A DNA stretch of 64,000 bases from Intestinibacter bartlettii (GCF_018917435.1 NZ_JAHLOQ010000004.1:1-64000); one strand, 5' to 3'. Positions 1 to 8,791 are shown, counted from the stretch's first letter. The notes: a model not told the origin generated them from the letters alone. Program-made: numbers and translations.

Positions 1-202
<202 letters not shown>

Positions 203-304
203 AGTTGTTACCTGCTCAGACTAATCATTATCTGAATATCTGGCTTGGTTTGTTTGTTGGTTTTAATTCGTGTGAATTAAAGTTTTATAATTAACCTACT
301 GTTT

Positions 305-319
305 AATTTTCAAAGTTCT
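305..319 (-). promoter_or_regulatory. boxA-like rRNA antitermination site
   Basis: On the minus strand the rRNA leader reads AGAACTTTGAAAATTAAACAG, covering about 299-319. This resembles the Firmicute rrn boxA (TTCTTTGAAAAC type) where NusB/S10 bind to make rRNA transcription termination-resistant. The position, between promoter P2 and the 16S start, fits. Confidence 0.6.
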
Positions 320-334
320 TAAATCAACTTCTTT

Positions 335-363
335 ATTGTATCAAAGCTATTTTTCTTTGTCAA
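335..363 (-). promoter_or_regulatory. rrn promoter P2
   Basis: Minus strand TTGACA (358-363), a 17-bp spacer, then TACAAT (335-340). This is a near-consensus housekeeping promoter about 125 bp upstream of the 16S 5' end, with start expected near 328. Confidence 0.85.
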
Positions 364-439
364 CAACTTTTTTAAGAAGTTTTTTGCTTTCTGCTTTTCA
401 GCTTCTTGCGTTTTGTCTTGTTTCTCAAAGACAAGTAAT

Positions 440-468
440 ACTTTATCACCTATTTTTATAATCGTCAA
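440..468 (-). promoter_or_regulatory. rrn promoter P1 (upstream tandem promoter)
   Basis: Minus strand TTGACG (463-468), a 17-bp spacer and TAAAGT (440-445). It lies 105 bp upstream of P2, the tandem arrangement usual for rRNA operons. Both hexamers are one or two bases from consensus. Confidence 0.65.
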
Positions 469-740
469 CACTTTTTTTGAAATTTTATTTAGTTTTTTTA
501 CTTTTATTAACAATATAAATAAAAACCAAATTTTAGTTCCTAAATAGGCGAACAAAATACTAATTAATATCATTTTTAATCATATACAAAAATACATTCA
601 TCCATTAATATTTTTTGTGAATTATAAATTCATACAGTGATTTAAGTATATTTTTATACTAAAAAATTTTATTCTTATATATATTATTTCAAATTAATAT
701 TATTTTTCCAAAATATCTATTTAATATTCATACTTGGTTA
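469..740. other. AT-rich gene-free spacer upstream of rrn promoters
   Basis: I see no credible gene here. The sequence is very AT-rich with A and T runs, as expected for an UP-element-like region upstream of a strong rRNA promoter. A minus-strand open frame across 319-573 covers both promoters and is lysine/leucine/isoleucine-rich, so I treat it as chance. Confidence 0.5.
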
Positions 741-779
741 AAAAAAATAAGAAACATCATATAACTGATATAATGTTTC
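741..779 (-). terminator. Intrinsic terminator of cwlD
   Basis: The minus strand reads GAAACAT, a 15-nt loop, ATGTTTC and then TTATTTTTTT. The arms are 773-779 and 751-757, placed right after the cwlD stop. Confidence 0.75.
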
Positions 780-797
780 TCATTTTATTCAGCTTCT

Positions 798-1514
798 TTA
801 ATTATTCTCTGCTATTTGTCCCAAATATTTTTGAATGCCTACATATATAGCCCATGCTACTTTATCTTGATATTTTGAATCAGCTAATAACTTACTTTCT
901 TTTTCATTAGATAAGAAACCACATTCAATTAATACTGATGGCATTGTAGTATTTTTCAAAAGATATATATCATCTCTAGGTTTTATCTTTCTATCATTAT
1001 CTTGATCTACAACACGCTTTAATTCATCTTGAATAAATTGAGCTAATTCTTTTCCATCATCTTTACCTTTTGGATAAAATGTTTGCGCACCATAATATTT
1101 TGATTGTTCAAAAGCATTTAAATGAATAGATACGAAAACATCCGCATCAGATTGATCTATTATATTCTTTCTATTTCTTAGGTTTTCATTATACTTTTGT
1201 CTTATTGTCTTATTCCCATCTTCTTCGTATAAACTCACATCCTTATCTCTAGTCATTATAACCGTAGCACCGCTAGCTTCAAGTAAATCTCTTAATTTCT
1301 TTGTAATAGCTAGATTTACGTCTTTTTCTAATATAGTTTTATCATTATTCATAGCCCCAGGATCTATACCACCATGTCCAGCATCCAAAACTATTATCTT
1401 ATTAGCAACTGGCATATACTCCATAACATCAGCTGCTTCATTTTTTACTTTAAGTATTAATAAACTCGTTATAAGTACGGCTATAGAAATTATTATGTAC
1501 TTCCATTTTTTCAT
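798..1514 (-). CDS. cwlD: N-acetylmuramoyl-L-alanine amidase CwlD (spore cortex)
   Basis: Amidase_3 zinc enzyme of 238 aa. In spore formers CwlD removes peptides from muramic acid so that muramic-delta-lactam can form in cortex peptidoglycan, which germination lytic enzymes need. Visible features are an N-terminal membrane anchor (about residues 6-21), the DAGHGG zinc-binding start (His47), a second conserved His in SIHLNA, and the catalytic Glu in PSVLIECGFLS near the C-terminus. I chose the ATG at 1514 because GGGGTG sits just upstream; an in-frame ATG at 1532 lacks a good site. It is the last gene before the rRNA promoters and has its own terminator. The AraC gene upstream also ends in a terminator, so cwlD is probably monocistronic. 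I could not identify a sporulation sigma promoter with confidence. Confidence 0.93.
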   Translation of the reverse strand: MKKWKYIIISIAVLITSLLILKVKNEAADVMEYMPVANKIIVLDAGHGGIDPGAMNNDKTILEKDVNLAITKKLRDLLEASGATVIMTRDKDVSLYEEDGNKTIRQKYNENLRNRKNIIDQSDADVFVSIHLNAFEQSKYYGAQTFYPKGKDDGKELAQFIQDELKRVVDQDNDRKIKPRDDIYLLKNTTMPSVLIECGFLSNEKESKLLADSKYQDKVAWAIYVGIQKYLGQIAENN

Positions 1515-1573
1515 TATTATCACCCCGTACATTTATATTTTTGTAACCGTTTATATATTCCAAAAATAAAAAA

Positions 1574-1603
1574 GCCTCATGGGTTTTAAATAATCCATAA
1601 GGC
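1574..1603 (-). terminator. Intrinsic terminator of the AraC-family gene
   Basis: The minus strand forms GCCTTATGGATT/AACCCATGAGGC followed by TTTTTTATTTTT. It separates the AraC gene from cwlD. Confidence 0.8.
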
Positions 1604-1653
1604 ATAATATATATTAATTACTATTAAAATCTTTTCTAATATCTATATAAAAA

Positions 1654-2859
1654 TTAATTAAATATTTTTCTATATTGTGTTGGTGTTTGTTTCATATATC
1701 TTTTAAATAATCTCGAAAAATAATTTACATCATTTATTCCTATAATCCTTCCTATATCCTGTATAGGTAAAGCTGTATCTCTAAGTAAAAATGTTGCATG
1801 TTTTATTTTTAATTTATTAATATATTCTATTACACAAAGACCTGTTTCTTTTTTAAATGCTCTGGATAAATAAGTTGGTGATACAAAAAAATGGTTAGCA
1901 ATCTCATTCACAGATAAATTATTCTGTAAGTTTGAATTTATGTAATTTATAACTTTTCCTACTAATGCAGAATGATGCTTTATACTAAACTCGCTAATAG
2001 CAAAACAATAGTCCATCACCATATCATAAAAAATATCTTTAATATCTTTAATAAACCTTGCAGATTCTATCTTATCCATATATCGTTGGAATAAACTAGT
2101 AGCATATAAATTACTTACATCCTTTCGCTTTAATAAGTCTAAAAACAAAGTATTATAATATATAAGTTTATTTTGATAAATCCTAATGTTATAGGCTTCC
2201 TTGTCTATAAAATATAAGTCTAAGATTTTATCTAAAACTTTTATAGAGTTAACCTTGCTTCCTGACCCTACATGATGTATAAGTTTTTTATCCCAACTTA
2301 CACTATCTTCCACAAATTTATAATTTAATATATCTGCTGTAATTCTATGGGTATTAATATCCTTTGAATCTGGCTTTTTTAACTTTCGTTTATATATAAA
2401 CTTAAGGTCTATGCTCTTATCGTAAATATTGTTCTTTATCACTGATATGATAGATGTTACCTTACTCTTACTTATAAATGGTAAAGAGTTGTAATATTTA
2501 TGTATAGATGTTAAATCATCATGAGATAAATTATATTCAGCAACATTCCTTAATAACTCTTCAGATTTATTTTCTGACAAATACGGTCCAATAAATAAAT
2601 AACTTTCTTTTATTTTATCTAAACATATAATTATGTAATTTCCAAAAGCAAAGTTATCTACAATATATACGTGTTCCTCCATCATATGAATTAACATATC
2701 TCTAAATCTATCTATCTCTTTTTCATTATTTATAAATATGGGTGGCATAAGTTCTTTTAAAAAGTGCAAACCTTCATCTAGTCCTTTTGTATAAAAGCAT
2801 CTTAAGTTTAATGTTGCATCTAACATTTCTGATATTAAATCTATTCTGTCATAAACCAT
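1654..2859 (-). CDS. AraC-family transcriptional regulator
   Basis: A 401-aa protein. The last ~100 residues (about 300-400) are a typical AraC double helix-turn-helix: LSVNEIANHFFVSPTYLSRA is the first HTH, and the second contains IQDIGRIIGINDVNYFSRLF followed by the conserved TPTQYR end. The first ~290 residues are a large sensor region I cannot assign; no receiver, cupin or membrane segment is evident. The start at 2859 follows GGGAG at good spacing. The gene is divergent from the GH3 glycosidase at 3088 with 228 bp between them. Such pairs often mean that the regulator controls the divergent sugar gene; this is inference. Confidence 0.88.
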   Translation of the reverse strand: MVYDRIDLISEMLDATLNLRCFYTKGLDEGLHFLKELMPPIFINNEKEIDRFRDMLIHMMEEHVYIVDNFAFGNYIIICLDKIKESYLFIGPYLSENKSEELLRNVAEYNLSHDDLTSIHKYYNSLPFISKSKVTSIISVIKNNIYDKSIDLKFIYKRKLKKPDSKDINTHRITADILNYKFVEDSVSWDKKLIHHVGSGSKVNSIKVLDKILDLYFIDKEAYNIRIYQNKLIYYNTLFLDLLKRKDVSNLYATSLFQRYMDKIESARFIKDIKDIFYDMVMDYCFAISEFSIKHHSALVGKVINYINSNLQNNLSVNEIANHFFVSPTYLSRAFKKETGLCVIEYINKLKIKHATFLLRDTALPIQDIGRIIGINDVNYFSRLFKRYMKQTPTQYRKIFN

Positions 2860-3027
2860 TATATTTTCTCCCTTTAATTAAAAATAGTCCCCTAGATATT
2901 AAAATTTATTTTAAATTAATATAACAATTATATATGAATTAACTTTTACGAAACAAGTAATATTTGTGCTAAAACTATTCACAAATATTCTATAATATAT
3001 TTTTTTAGATTGATATAATTATAACAA

Positions 3028-3041
3028 GGAATAGGTATTCC
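3028..3041. promoter_or_regulatory. Inverted repeat upstream of the GH3 gene (possible operator)
   Basis: GGAATAGGTATTCC has 6-bp perfect arms around a 2-bp centre. It sits 47-60 bases before the GH3 start and just downstream of a TATAAT-like hexamer (3014-3019). It could be an operator near the transcription start. No partner copy was found elsewhere in the intergenic region. Confidence 0.4.
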
Positions 3042-3087
3042 TACATAAATTAGCATAAAATTATTCGACAATGAAAGGAATATAAAC

Positions 3088-4809
3088 ATGGCAATTAATT
3101 TAAAAGCAAAACCATTTTATTTATCTGATGAAGATATAAAATGGGTAGAAGATACTTTAGCAAACTTAACATTAGACGAAAAAATAGGACAAGTTTTTGT
3201 TGATATGTTATGGAATAACACTGAAGAAGAAGTTGTTGAAAGAATACAAAAATACGGTATGGGTGGATTCAGATATAACAATATGTCTCCAGCTGACTTA
3301 CATAGACAAAATAAAGTTATACAAGAAAACAGTAAAATACCTGCTCTAATAGCTGCTAATATAGAAGCTGGTGGAGATGGTGGTGTTGGTGGGGGTACTC
3401 ACTTCGGACACCATGTAACAATAGGTGCTACTCAAGATAAAGAAAATGCATATAAATTAGGATACTATGGTTGTAAAGAAGCTGCAGCTATAGGTTGTAA
3501 CTGGACTTTCGCTCCAATAGTTGATATAAATAAAAACTGGAGAAACTGTGTTGTTTCAAGTAGATGTTTCTCAAGTGAAGCTCAACAAGTTTTAGACATG
3601 TCTAAAGAATACTTAAGAGGTGCTAAAGATGCTGGTTTAGCTAGCTGTATGAAACACTTCCCTGGTGATGGACTTGATGAAAGAGATCAACATATAGTAA
3701 CTACTAATAACGATATGTCTGTTGAAGAATGGGAAGAAAACTTCGGTAAAGTTTACAGAGGTATGATAGATGCTGGTGTTGAATCAGTAATGATAGGACA
3801 TATAAGACTTCCTGAAATGTCTAGAAAATTAAGACCAGGAATAAAAGATAATGAAATAATGCCTGCTACTATAGCTCCAGAATTATTACAAGATTTATTA
3901 AGAGATGAATTAGGATTTAACGGATTAGTTATAACTGATGCAACTCACATGGTTGGTTTAACTTCTGCTATGAGAAGAGCTGAAATAATGCCTTATACTA
4001 TAGCTGCTGGATGCGATATGATTCTTTACTATAGAGATAAAGATGAAGATGTTGAAGCTATAAAAGAAGGTTTAGCTAATGGTGTATTAACTGAAGAAAG
4101 ATTAAACGAAGCTGTTACTCGTATATTAGCATTCAAAGCAATGTTAAAATTACATACTAAAAAAGCTGAAGGTACTTTAGTTCCTGCTGAAGAAGGTCTT
4201 TCTGTTATAGGTTGCGAAGAACATAAACAAGTTGCTAAAGACATAGCTGACCAAGCTATAACTTTAGTTAAAAATACTAAAAACCAATTACCATTAACTC
4301 CAGAAACTCATAAGAGAATCATGCTTTATACTGTAGAACAAGCTGGTTTTGCACCAAATAAAGTTGAATCTGATAGATTAAATCAAAGAGTAAAAGCTAA
4401 ATTAGAAGCTCAAGGTTTCGAGGTTACTTTATTCGACCCAACTGCTGGATTAAACGGTAAACAATTATTAGCAGCAACTCCAATAAAAGAGTTCGTTGAC
4501 CAATTTGATGCTGTAATGTTATTTGTTCACGTTGCTGGATTCTCTCAAAGCAATGTTAGACGTATAACTTGGGCAATGCCTATGGGTCCAGATATTCCAT
4601 GGTATGTAACAGAATTACCAACAGTTTGTGTATCTGTGTTTAATCCATTCCACTTAATAGATGTACCTATGGTACCAACTTATATAAACGCATATTCTGA
4701 TAATGATGCAACTTTAGATTTAGTTATAGAAAAAATAATGGGTAAATCTGAGTTTAAAGGTGTAAGTTCTGTAGATGCATTCTGTGGAGCTTGGGATACT
4801 CGTTTATAA
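3088..4809 (+). CDS. Glycoside hydrolase family 3 protein (NagZ-like catalytic motif)
   Basis: A 573-aa GH3 hydrolase with no signal peptide, so probably cytoplasmic. The TIM-barrel domain occupies about residues 15-350. It carries KHFPGDGLDERDQH (189-202), the Lys-His and Asp-His motif of beta-N-acetylglucosaminidases of the NagZ type, and GLVITDA with nucleophile Asp284. A second domain (about 380-573) starts at QAITLVKN, as in two-domain GH3 enzymes. Substrate is inferred: a beta-linked N-acetylglucosaminide or glucoside, possibly from wall turnover. Codon use (many ggt, gct, tta and aga codons) resembles the ribosomal genes of this window more than its neighbours, hinting at strong expression. 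GAAAGGAA precedes the ATG. It is flanked by the divergent AraC gene and a convergent terminator. Confidence 0.9.
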   Translation: MAINLKAKPFYLSDEDIKWVEDTLANLTLDEKIGQVFVDMLWNNTEEEVVERIQKYGMGGFRYNNMSPADLHRQNKVIQENSKIPALIAANIEAGGDGGVGGGTHFGHHVTIGATQDKENAYKLGYYGCKEAAAIGCNWTFAPIVDINKNWRNCVVSSRCFSSEAQQVLDMSKEYLRGAKDAGLASCMKHFPGDGLDERDQHIVTTNNDMSVEEWEENFGKVYRGMIDAGVESVMIGHIRLPEMSRKLRPGIKDNEIMPATIAPELLQDLLRDELGFNGLVITDATHMVGLTSAMRRAEIMPYTIAAGCDMILYYRDKDEDVEAIKEGLANGVLTEERLNEAVTRILAFKAMLKLHTKKAEGTLVPAEEGLSVIGCEEHKQVAKDIADQAITLVKNTKNQLPLTPETHKRIMLYTVEQAGFAPNKVESDRLNQRVKAKLEAQGFEVTLFDPTAGLNGKQLLAATPIKEFVDQFDAVMLFVHVAGFSQSNVRRITWAMPMGPDIPWYVTELPTVCVSVFNPFHLIDVPMVPTYINAYSDNDATLDLVIEKIMGKSEFKGVSSVDAFCGAWDTRL

Positions 4810-4864
4810 TAAATTAAGCCTTCAATTTTGCACTGTTCAAATTGAATCATATATTTAACTAAAA

Positions 4865-4909
4865 GAGCCAAAGTAAAAGTAGTATATTATTCTACATTTA
4901 CTTTGGCTC
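4865..4909 (-). terminator. Terminator between GH3 gene and uvsE
   Basis: Arms GAGCCAAAGTAAA and TTTACTTTGGCTC form a 13-bp stem. A T-rich tail follows on the minus strand (CTCTTTTAGTT), serving uvsE; on the plus strand the tail is weaker but the hairpin may also stop the GH3 transcript. Confidence 0.7.
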
Positions 4910-4943
4910 ATAATTATTTTAAACTCTTTTATTTTAATATATA

Positions 4944-5906
4944 TTAAAGACTTAATGTTGTCTTGTCTATCCAATTATATTCTGGTTTAAGCTTCTTTAT
5001 ATCACCTACAAGTTTAAAAAGTGCGATGTCTTTTTCTTTACACTCTAGCATTACATCAAAATCAGTATTTAATACTTTGCTATGCTCCAAAAACTCAACA
5101 AAATCTTCAGCATATATATAATCTGCATGTTTTCTATCTAATTCGCCTTCTCTTGGAGATGAAAAATGAATTTTTGGAGGTAACTCTTGCCCTTTCCATG
5201 TGTCAAAAATATCTTTAAGCATACCATAAATATTTTCACCGTTATTATTACAATTATGATGATGTACATCTAGTACCATCGGTATTTTTAACTCATTGCA
5301 TAAATCAAGTGTCTCTCTTGCAGTGTATATCTTATCATCATTTTCAATTATTAATCTATTCTGTATAGATTTAGGAAATATTTCAAAATTTTTTATAAAC
5401 CTATCTAATGCCTTTTCTTTTCCACCTGTAGCTCCACCAACATGTATGACCATCTTTCCTTCTGGATAATTCATATCTTCAAACCATTCTTCTTGTTTCA
5501 GCAAGTTTCTTATTGTATTTTGAACGACTTCTTCATTTGCACTATTAATTACATTAAATTGATCAGGATGAGTGTCTACCCTCATATTACTATCCTTTAT
5601 TAACTTACCTATATATTCAAAATCTCTTTTAAATATTTTTCTATATCCCCAATCTGGTACTTCAGGATGAGTAGTCAGTGGAATTAATGCTGATGTTATT
5701 CTATAAAAATGTATGTCATTTTCTATATTATATCTAATTATTTTTTCTAAACCATCAAAGTTTGATGATGTTATGGCCTTTAATTTCTGTAGCCTTTTTT
5801 CTTGTGAGTTTAAATTACTATATGTTTTATACGTAACATTACTAGAGCTCGTTACCTTCTTGCCTAGTGCATTTGATATCGCCACGTATCCTAATCTTAT
5901 TTTCAT
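4944..5906 (-). CDS. uvsE: UV DNA damage endonuclease UvsE
   Basis: A 320-aa UVDE-family TIM-barrel endonuclease that nicks DNA 5' to UV photoproducts and starts an alternative excision repair path. The characteristic opening MKIRLGYVAIS is present. The metal-binding blocks follow in order: THPDQFNVINS, VIHVGGA, ENDDK and LDVHHHNCN, then HFSSPREG. Length is normal for the family. The gene stands alone, with its own terminator downstream and the GH32 gene 119 bp upstream. UvsE is common in spore-forming Firmicutes. Confidence 0.95.
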   Translation of the reverse strand: MKIRLGYVAISNALGKKVTSSSNVTYKTYSNLNSQEKRLQKLKAITSSNFDGLEKIIRYNIENDIHFYRITSALIPLTTHPEVPDWGYRKIFKRDFEYIGKLIKDSNMRVDTHPDQFNVINSANEEVVQNTIRNLLKQEEWFEDMNYPEGKMVIHVGGATGGKEKALDRFIKNFEIFPKSIQNRLIIENDDKIYTARETLDLCNELKIPMVLDVHHHNCNNNGENIYGMLKDIFDTWKGQELPPKIHFSSPREGELDRKHADYIYAEDFVEFLEHSKVLNTDFDVMLECKEKDIALFKLVGDIKKLKPEYNWIDKTTLSL

Positions 5907-6025
5907 ATTATATACTCCTAATATTTCATTAATATCATTAGTATATCCAGCATTTATAAAATTAATATCTTATATAACTACATATAAAATAGTCGTTTTA
6001 GTATTTATTAATAATAAAAATAATA

Positions 6026-7462
6026 TTAAAATAATACCTCCATAGATGATAAGTTCCACAATTCTATATCTACGTTATTATTGCTACTTATTCTTAATGT
6101 ATATTCTTGTGGATAAAATCTAGTAGAAAATACTTTTTCGCCATCATTTAAGAATATCTCTATACATGATTTATCCACAAATATTTGAAGTTTATTTAAC
6201 TTTTCAATTTTTGCTCTTCTAATAGTTCTTCCCGCTCCTATTCTATTTTTAAACTGCATGCTAAAAATAGATATTTTTGATTCATAATTTACTTTTAACC
6301 CATGTGATATTGCAATTTCCAATTCTTCTATATCACCATTTATATTTATCTCATTTAATCCACTTAAATTTATTTCTTCATCTAAATGAGCTTCTTCTCG
6401 ATTAATTCTTAATCGCTTTAGTTCATCAATTGGACTTTGAAGTATTATGCCGTTTTTTAAGATCAATTTTCTAGGTAATGTTAAATTATGTTGCCATCCA
6501 TATTCTAATGTTTTATTAGTATAATCAATATCAGGAAGCCCCATCCAACCTATTAAAATGTTTCTTCCTGATTCATCGACAAATGTTTGTGGTGCATAAA
6601 AATCAAATCCCATATCCCATTCAACAAATTCGCCTAATGCATATTGTTCTTTAAAATCACCCTTTATTGAAAAGTAACCTGATTGATATACATTTTGATA
6701 TTTAAATGTATAAGCTTCTAATCCTTGTGGTGATACACTTAAAAACTTATCCCCATTTAAAGTTATCATATCTGGACATTCCCACATATATCCGAACCTA
6801 TTTGTAGTTGCTATTTCATTTTTTAATTTCCAATTTATTAAATCACATGATGAATAGAGCAATACTTTCCCTATGTCATTAGTTTCAGTTCCATCTACCA
6901 TTTCTCTTCCGCCTAATACCATATAGTACTTTCCTTGCTCTTTCCATACCTTTGGGTCTCTAATATGACAAGTATATGTTGACGGGTAATTTTTATTAGT
7001 CATAAGTACCATCTTTGGAGATAGGGATTTGCCATCTGACATTACTAATATTGTATTCGCTTGTCTTCCTGAGGTAACATAGTCATGTTTGCCTGGTTCC
7101 TCTACATTTCCTGTATAATATATATACATTTTTTCATTTTCTATAAATGTAGATCCAGAAAAAACACCATCCTTATCAAATGGAGTATCTGGTGCCATAG
7201 CAACTCCTTCGTATTTCCATGAAATCATATCTTTTGAAGTATAGTGTCCCCAAAACTTTTCTCCTCCATTAACATCAAAAGGAGAATATTGAAAAAATAC
7301 ATGATATATACCTTTAAATTGACATAAACCATTTGGATCATTTAGCCACCCAGTTGGTGGCATTAAATGAAATCCTAGTTTATATTTATCACAATTTATT
7401 CTTGTATTTTTCTCAGCTTGTTTAACCTGTTCTAATTTTCTTTTATTTATAAAATTATTCAA
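6026..7462 (-). CDS. Sucrose-6-phosphate hydrolase (GH32 invertase)
   Basis: A 478-aa GH32 enzyme that cleaves beta-fructofuranosides, normally intracellular sucrose-6-phosphate delivered by a PTS. WLNDPNG carries the nucleophile Asp42, IRDPKVW the transition-state Asp, and WECPD the acid/base Glu. A beta-sandwich domain forms the last ~150 residues. No signal peptide is seen. Translation appears to start at a TTG (7460-7462) following GGGGTG. No sucrose PTS, fructokinase or ScrR-type repressor lies next to it, so its transporter must be elsewhere. A plain fructan or sucrose hydrolase is an alternative. Confidence 0.9.
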   Translation of the reverse strand: MNNFINKRKLEQVKQAEKNTRINCDKYKLGFHLMPPTGWLNDPNGLCQFKGIYHVFFQYSPFDVNGGEKFWGHYTSKDMISWKYEGVAMAPDTPFDKDGVFSGSTFIENEKMYIYYTGNVEEPGKHDYVTSGRQANTILVMSDGKSLSPKMVLMTNKNYPSTYTCHIRDPKVWKEQGKYYMVLGGREMVDGTETNDIGKVLLYSSCDLINWKLKNEIATTNRFGYMWECPDMITLNGDKFLSVSPQGLEAYTFKYQNVYQSGYFSIKGDFKEQYALGEFVEWDMGFDFYAPQTFVDESGRNILIGWMGLPDIDYTNKTLEYGWQHNLTLPRKLILKNGIILQSPIDELKRLRINREEAHLDEEINLSGLNEININGDIEELEIAISHGLKVNYESKISIFSMQFKNRIGAGRTIRRAKIEKLNKLQIFVDKSCIEIFLNDGEKVFSTRFYPQEYTLRISSNNNVDIELWNLSSMEVLF

Positions 7463-7508
7463 AACTACACCCCTTTATTTTTTATTCATTTTGAATAATT
7501 TATTATAA

Positions 7509-7811
7509 CTATTTCTTTTTTATACACATACCAGCAAGCATACCTATCAACATTCCAAAACTTACTCCATATGTCATTGAAAACATTCCTGTACGACTTA
7601 ATGCTATACCTAAGCTCATACCAAGACACATTCCTACAGCCATATTGTTAGCAACTTCTTTGTCTTGTTTATCTTCAGTTTCTGTATTTTCGTCATCATT
7701 ATCATATTTTTTTATATTACCTTGATTTTTCTTATTGAAATTTACTGCCGCTATAGCAACAGTTATTCCTATTACAATCCAAGGTAATGCTGCATAAATA
7801 AAATCTTTCAT
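7509..7811 (-). CDS. Small glycine/methionine-rich membrane protein, unknown function
   Basis: A 100-aa protein I do not recognise. It has a transmembrane helix at about residues 4-24, a charged Asp/Glu/Lys-rich linker (about 30-52), and then two hydrophobic stretches (about 55-75 and 78-96) rich in Gly and Met, ending in a Lys tail. The pattern GMCLGMSLGIAL looks like a glycine-zipper helix pair. I start it at the ATG at 7811, which follows AAGGAGTGTTTAAA at good spacing; a GTG nine bases upstream overlaps the ribosome site. Its neighbour upstream is the DUF2812/PadR pair. Confidence 0.7.
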   Translation of the reverse strand: MKDFIYAALPWIVIGITVAIAAVNFNKKNQGNIKKYDNDDENTETEDKQDKEVANNMAVGMCLGMSLGIALSRTGMFSMTYGVSFGMLIGMLAGMCIKKK

Positions 7812-7892
7812 TTTAAACACTCCTTTTATAAATTAAAACTTATATAAAATAACCTTCATTCAATTTTATATAGTATCTATATTCTTATATTG

Positions 7893-8405
7893 TTACCCCT
7901 CTATTTCAATTGCTTTTATTCTATTTTCAAATCTTTTCACTACTTTAAATACTACAAAGAAAAGGAAAAATAAAATTACAAATGAAACTATATTATATTT
8001 CGCACCACTCATAAATATAGGTGGTAATTGCAATAATGAAGCTATTAATTCTAAATACATAAGGGGTTTAAGAAATTTAACTATATTTTCATAGTGACCT
8101 TTTAATGATTCTCTATCTGAATATAATTTAAATTCTCCATTTGATGATGTTTTTTTACGAAGATAAACCCAGTAATACCATCTGCATACTACTTCTACCC
8201 CTGCATCTTCCATAAAATCATAATAGTCTTCTTTCTTTACATTCTCTGGCATGAAATCTATTTGGTATTCGTATTCTCCTGGTTCACATTTTTCAAATTT
8301 ATAAAATCCTAAAAAGAAACTTTTTAATGCCCAACCCTTTTTAGTAAGATTATTTAACCATCTTTGTTCCTTTTGACTATCTATATAGTAACGAAACTTA
8401 ATCAT
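7893..8405 (-). CDS. DUF2812 domain membrane protein
   Basis: A 170-aa protein. The N-terminal ~110 residues match the DUF2812 pattern: an aromatic-rich soluble domain opening with KFRYYIDSQKEQRWLN and including GWALKSFFLGFYKFEKCEPG. Two hydrophobic helices follow (about 118-134 and 140-160). Function is unknown. It lies 5 bp after the PadR gene in the same direction, a pairing seen widely in Firmicutes, so PadR probably controls it and it may report envelope or drug stress. This last point is inference from family context. Confidence 0.85.
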   Translation of the reverse strand: MIKFRYYIDSQKEQRWLNNLTKKGWALKSFFLGFYKFEKCEPGEYEYQIDFMPENVKKEDYYDFMEDAGVEVVCRWYYWVYLRKKTSSNGEFKLYSDRESLKGHYENIVKFLKPLMYLELIASLLQLPPIFMSGAKYNIVSFVILFFLFFVVFKVVKRFENRIKAIEIEG

Positions 8406-8410
8406 AATTA

Positions 8411-8722
8411 TTATACCCCCATTTTTTCACCATTTTTTATTAATTCATTTAACCTTTCCACTTCTCTCTTAAACGCCTCTACTCCTAAAGACGTTATAAT
8501 ATAAGATTTTTTCTTTCTAGATTCTTTTTCTTCGCTATATAACTTTATCCATCCTTTTTCTAATAAGGAATTTATCGCACCGTATAAAGTTCCTGGCCCC
8601 AAATTCACTCTTCCATCTGTCATTTCTAATACATCTTGTATTATTCCATAACCGTGATTTGGAGTTCTTAATGCTAATAATATATAATAAACCGCTTCTG
8701 TCAGTGGTGCTTCTTTTACCAT
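8411..8722 (-). CDS. PadR-family transcriptional regulator
   Basis: A 103-aa winged-helix repressor. It shows the PadR signature LTEAVYYILLALRTPNHGYG near the N-terminus, LGPGTLYGAINSLLEKGWI as the recognition helix and wing start, and a short C-terminal dimerisation helix. Start ATG at 8722 follows AGGAGG. A 47-bp palindrome overlapping its promoter suggests autorepression. It is co-transcribed with the DUF2812 gene and perhaps the small membrane protein. Confidence 0.93.
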   Translation of the reverse strand: MVKEAPLTEAVYYILLALRTPNHGYGIIQDVLEMTDGRVNLGPGTLYGAINSLLEKGWIKLYSEEKESRKKKSYIITSLGVEAFKREVERLNELIKNGEKMGV

Positions 8723-8737
8723 ACCTATCGCCTCCTA

Positions 8738-8784
8738 ATATATCGTCATCTGATATATTATTAATATATCAGTTAACGATATAT
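8738..8784. promoter_or_regulatory. 47-bp imperfect palindrome, probable PadR operator
   Basis: Arms 8738-8760 and 8762-8784 match at 21 of 23 positions around a central T. Each arm contains ATATATCGT and TGATATATTA. The palindrome covers the -10 and spacer of the PadR promoter and ends two bases before the AGGAGG, the place expected for autorepression. Confidence 0.75.
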
Positions 8785-8791
8785 CCGTCAA
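8763..8791 (-). promoter_or_regulatory. Promoter of the padR-DUF2812 unit
   Basis: Minus strand TTGACG (8786-8791), a 17-bp spacer and TATATT (8763-8768). It lies within or next to the palindrome. The rest of the intergenic region up to the LysR gene at 9047 is AT-rich; a TACAAT at 8957-8962 could be the LysR -10 but no clear -35 goes with it. Confidence 0.7.

Noticed and set aside
319-573. Minus-strand 84-codon open frame upstream of 16S
   Set aside because: It covers both rrn promoters, has low-complexity Lys/Leu/Ile composition, and matches no family I recognise.
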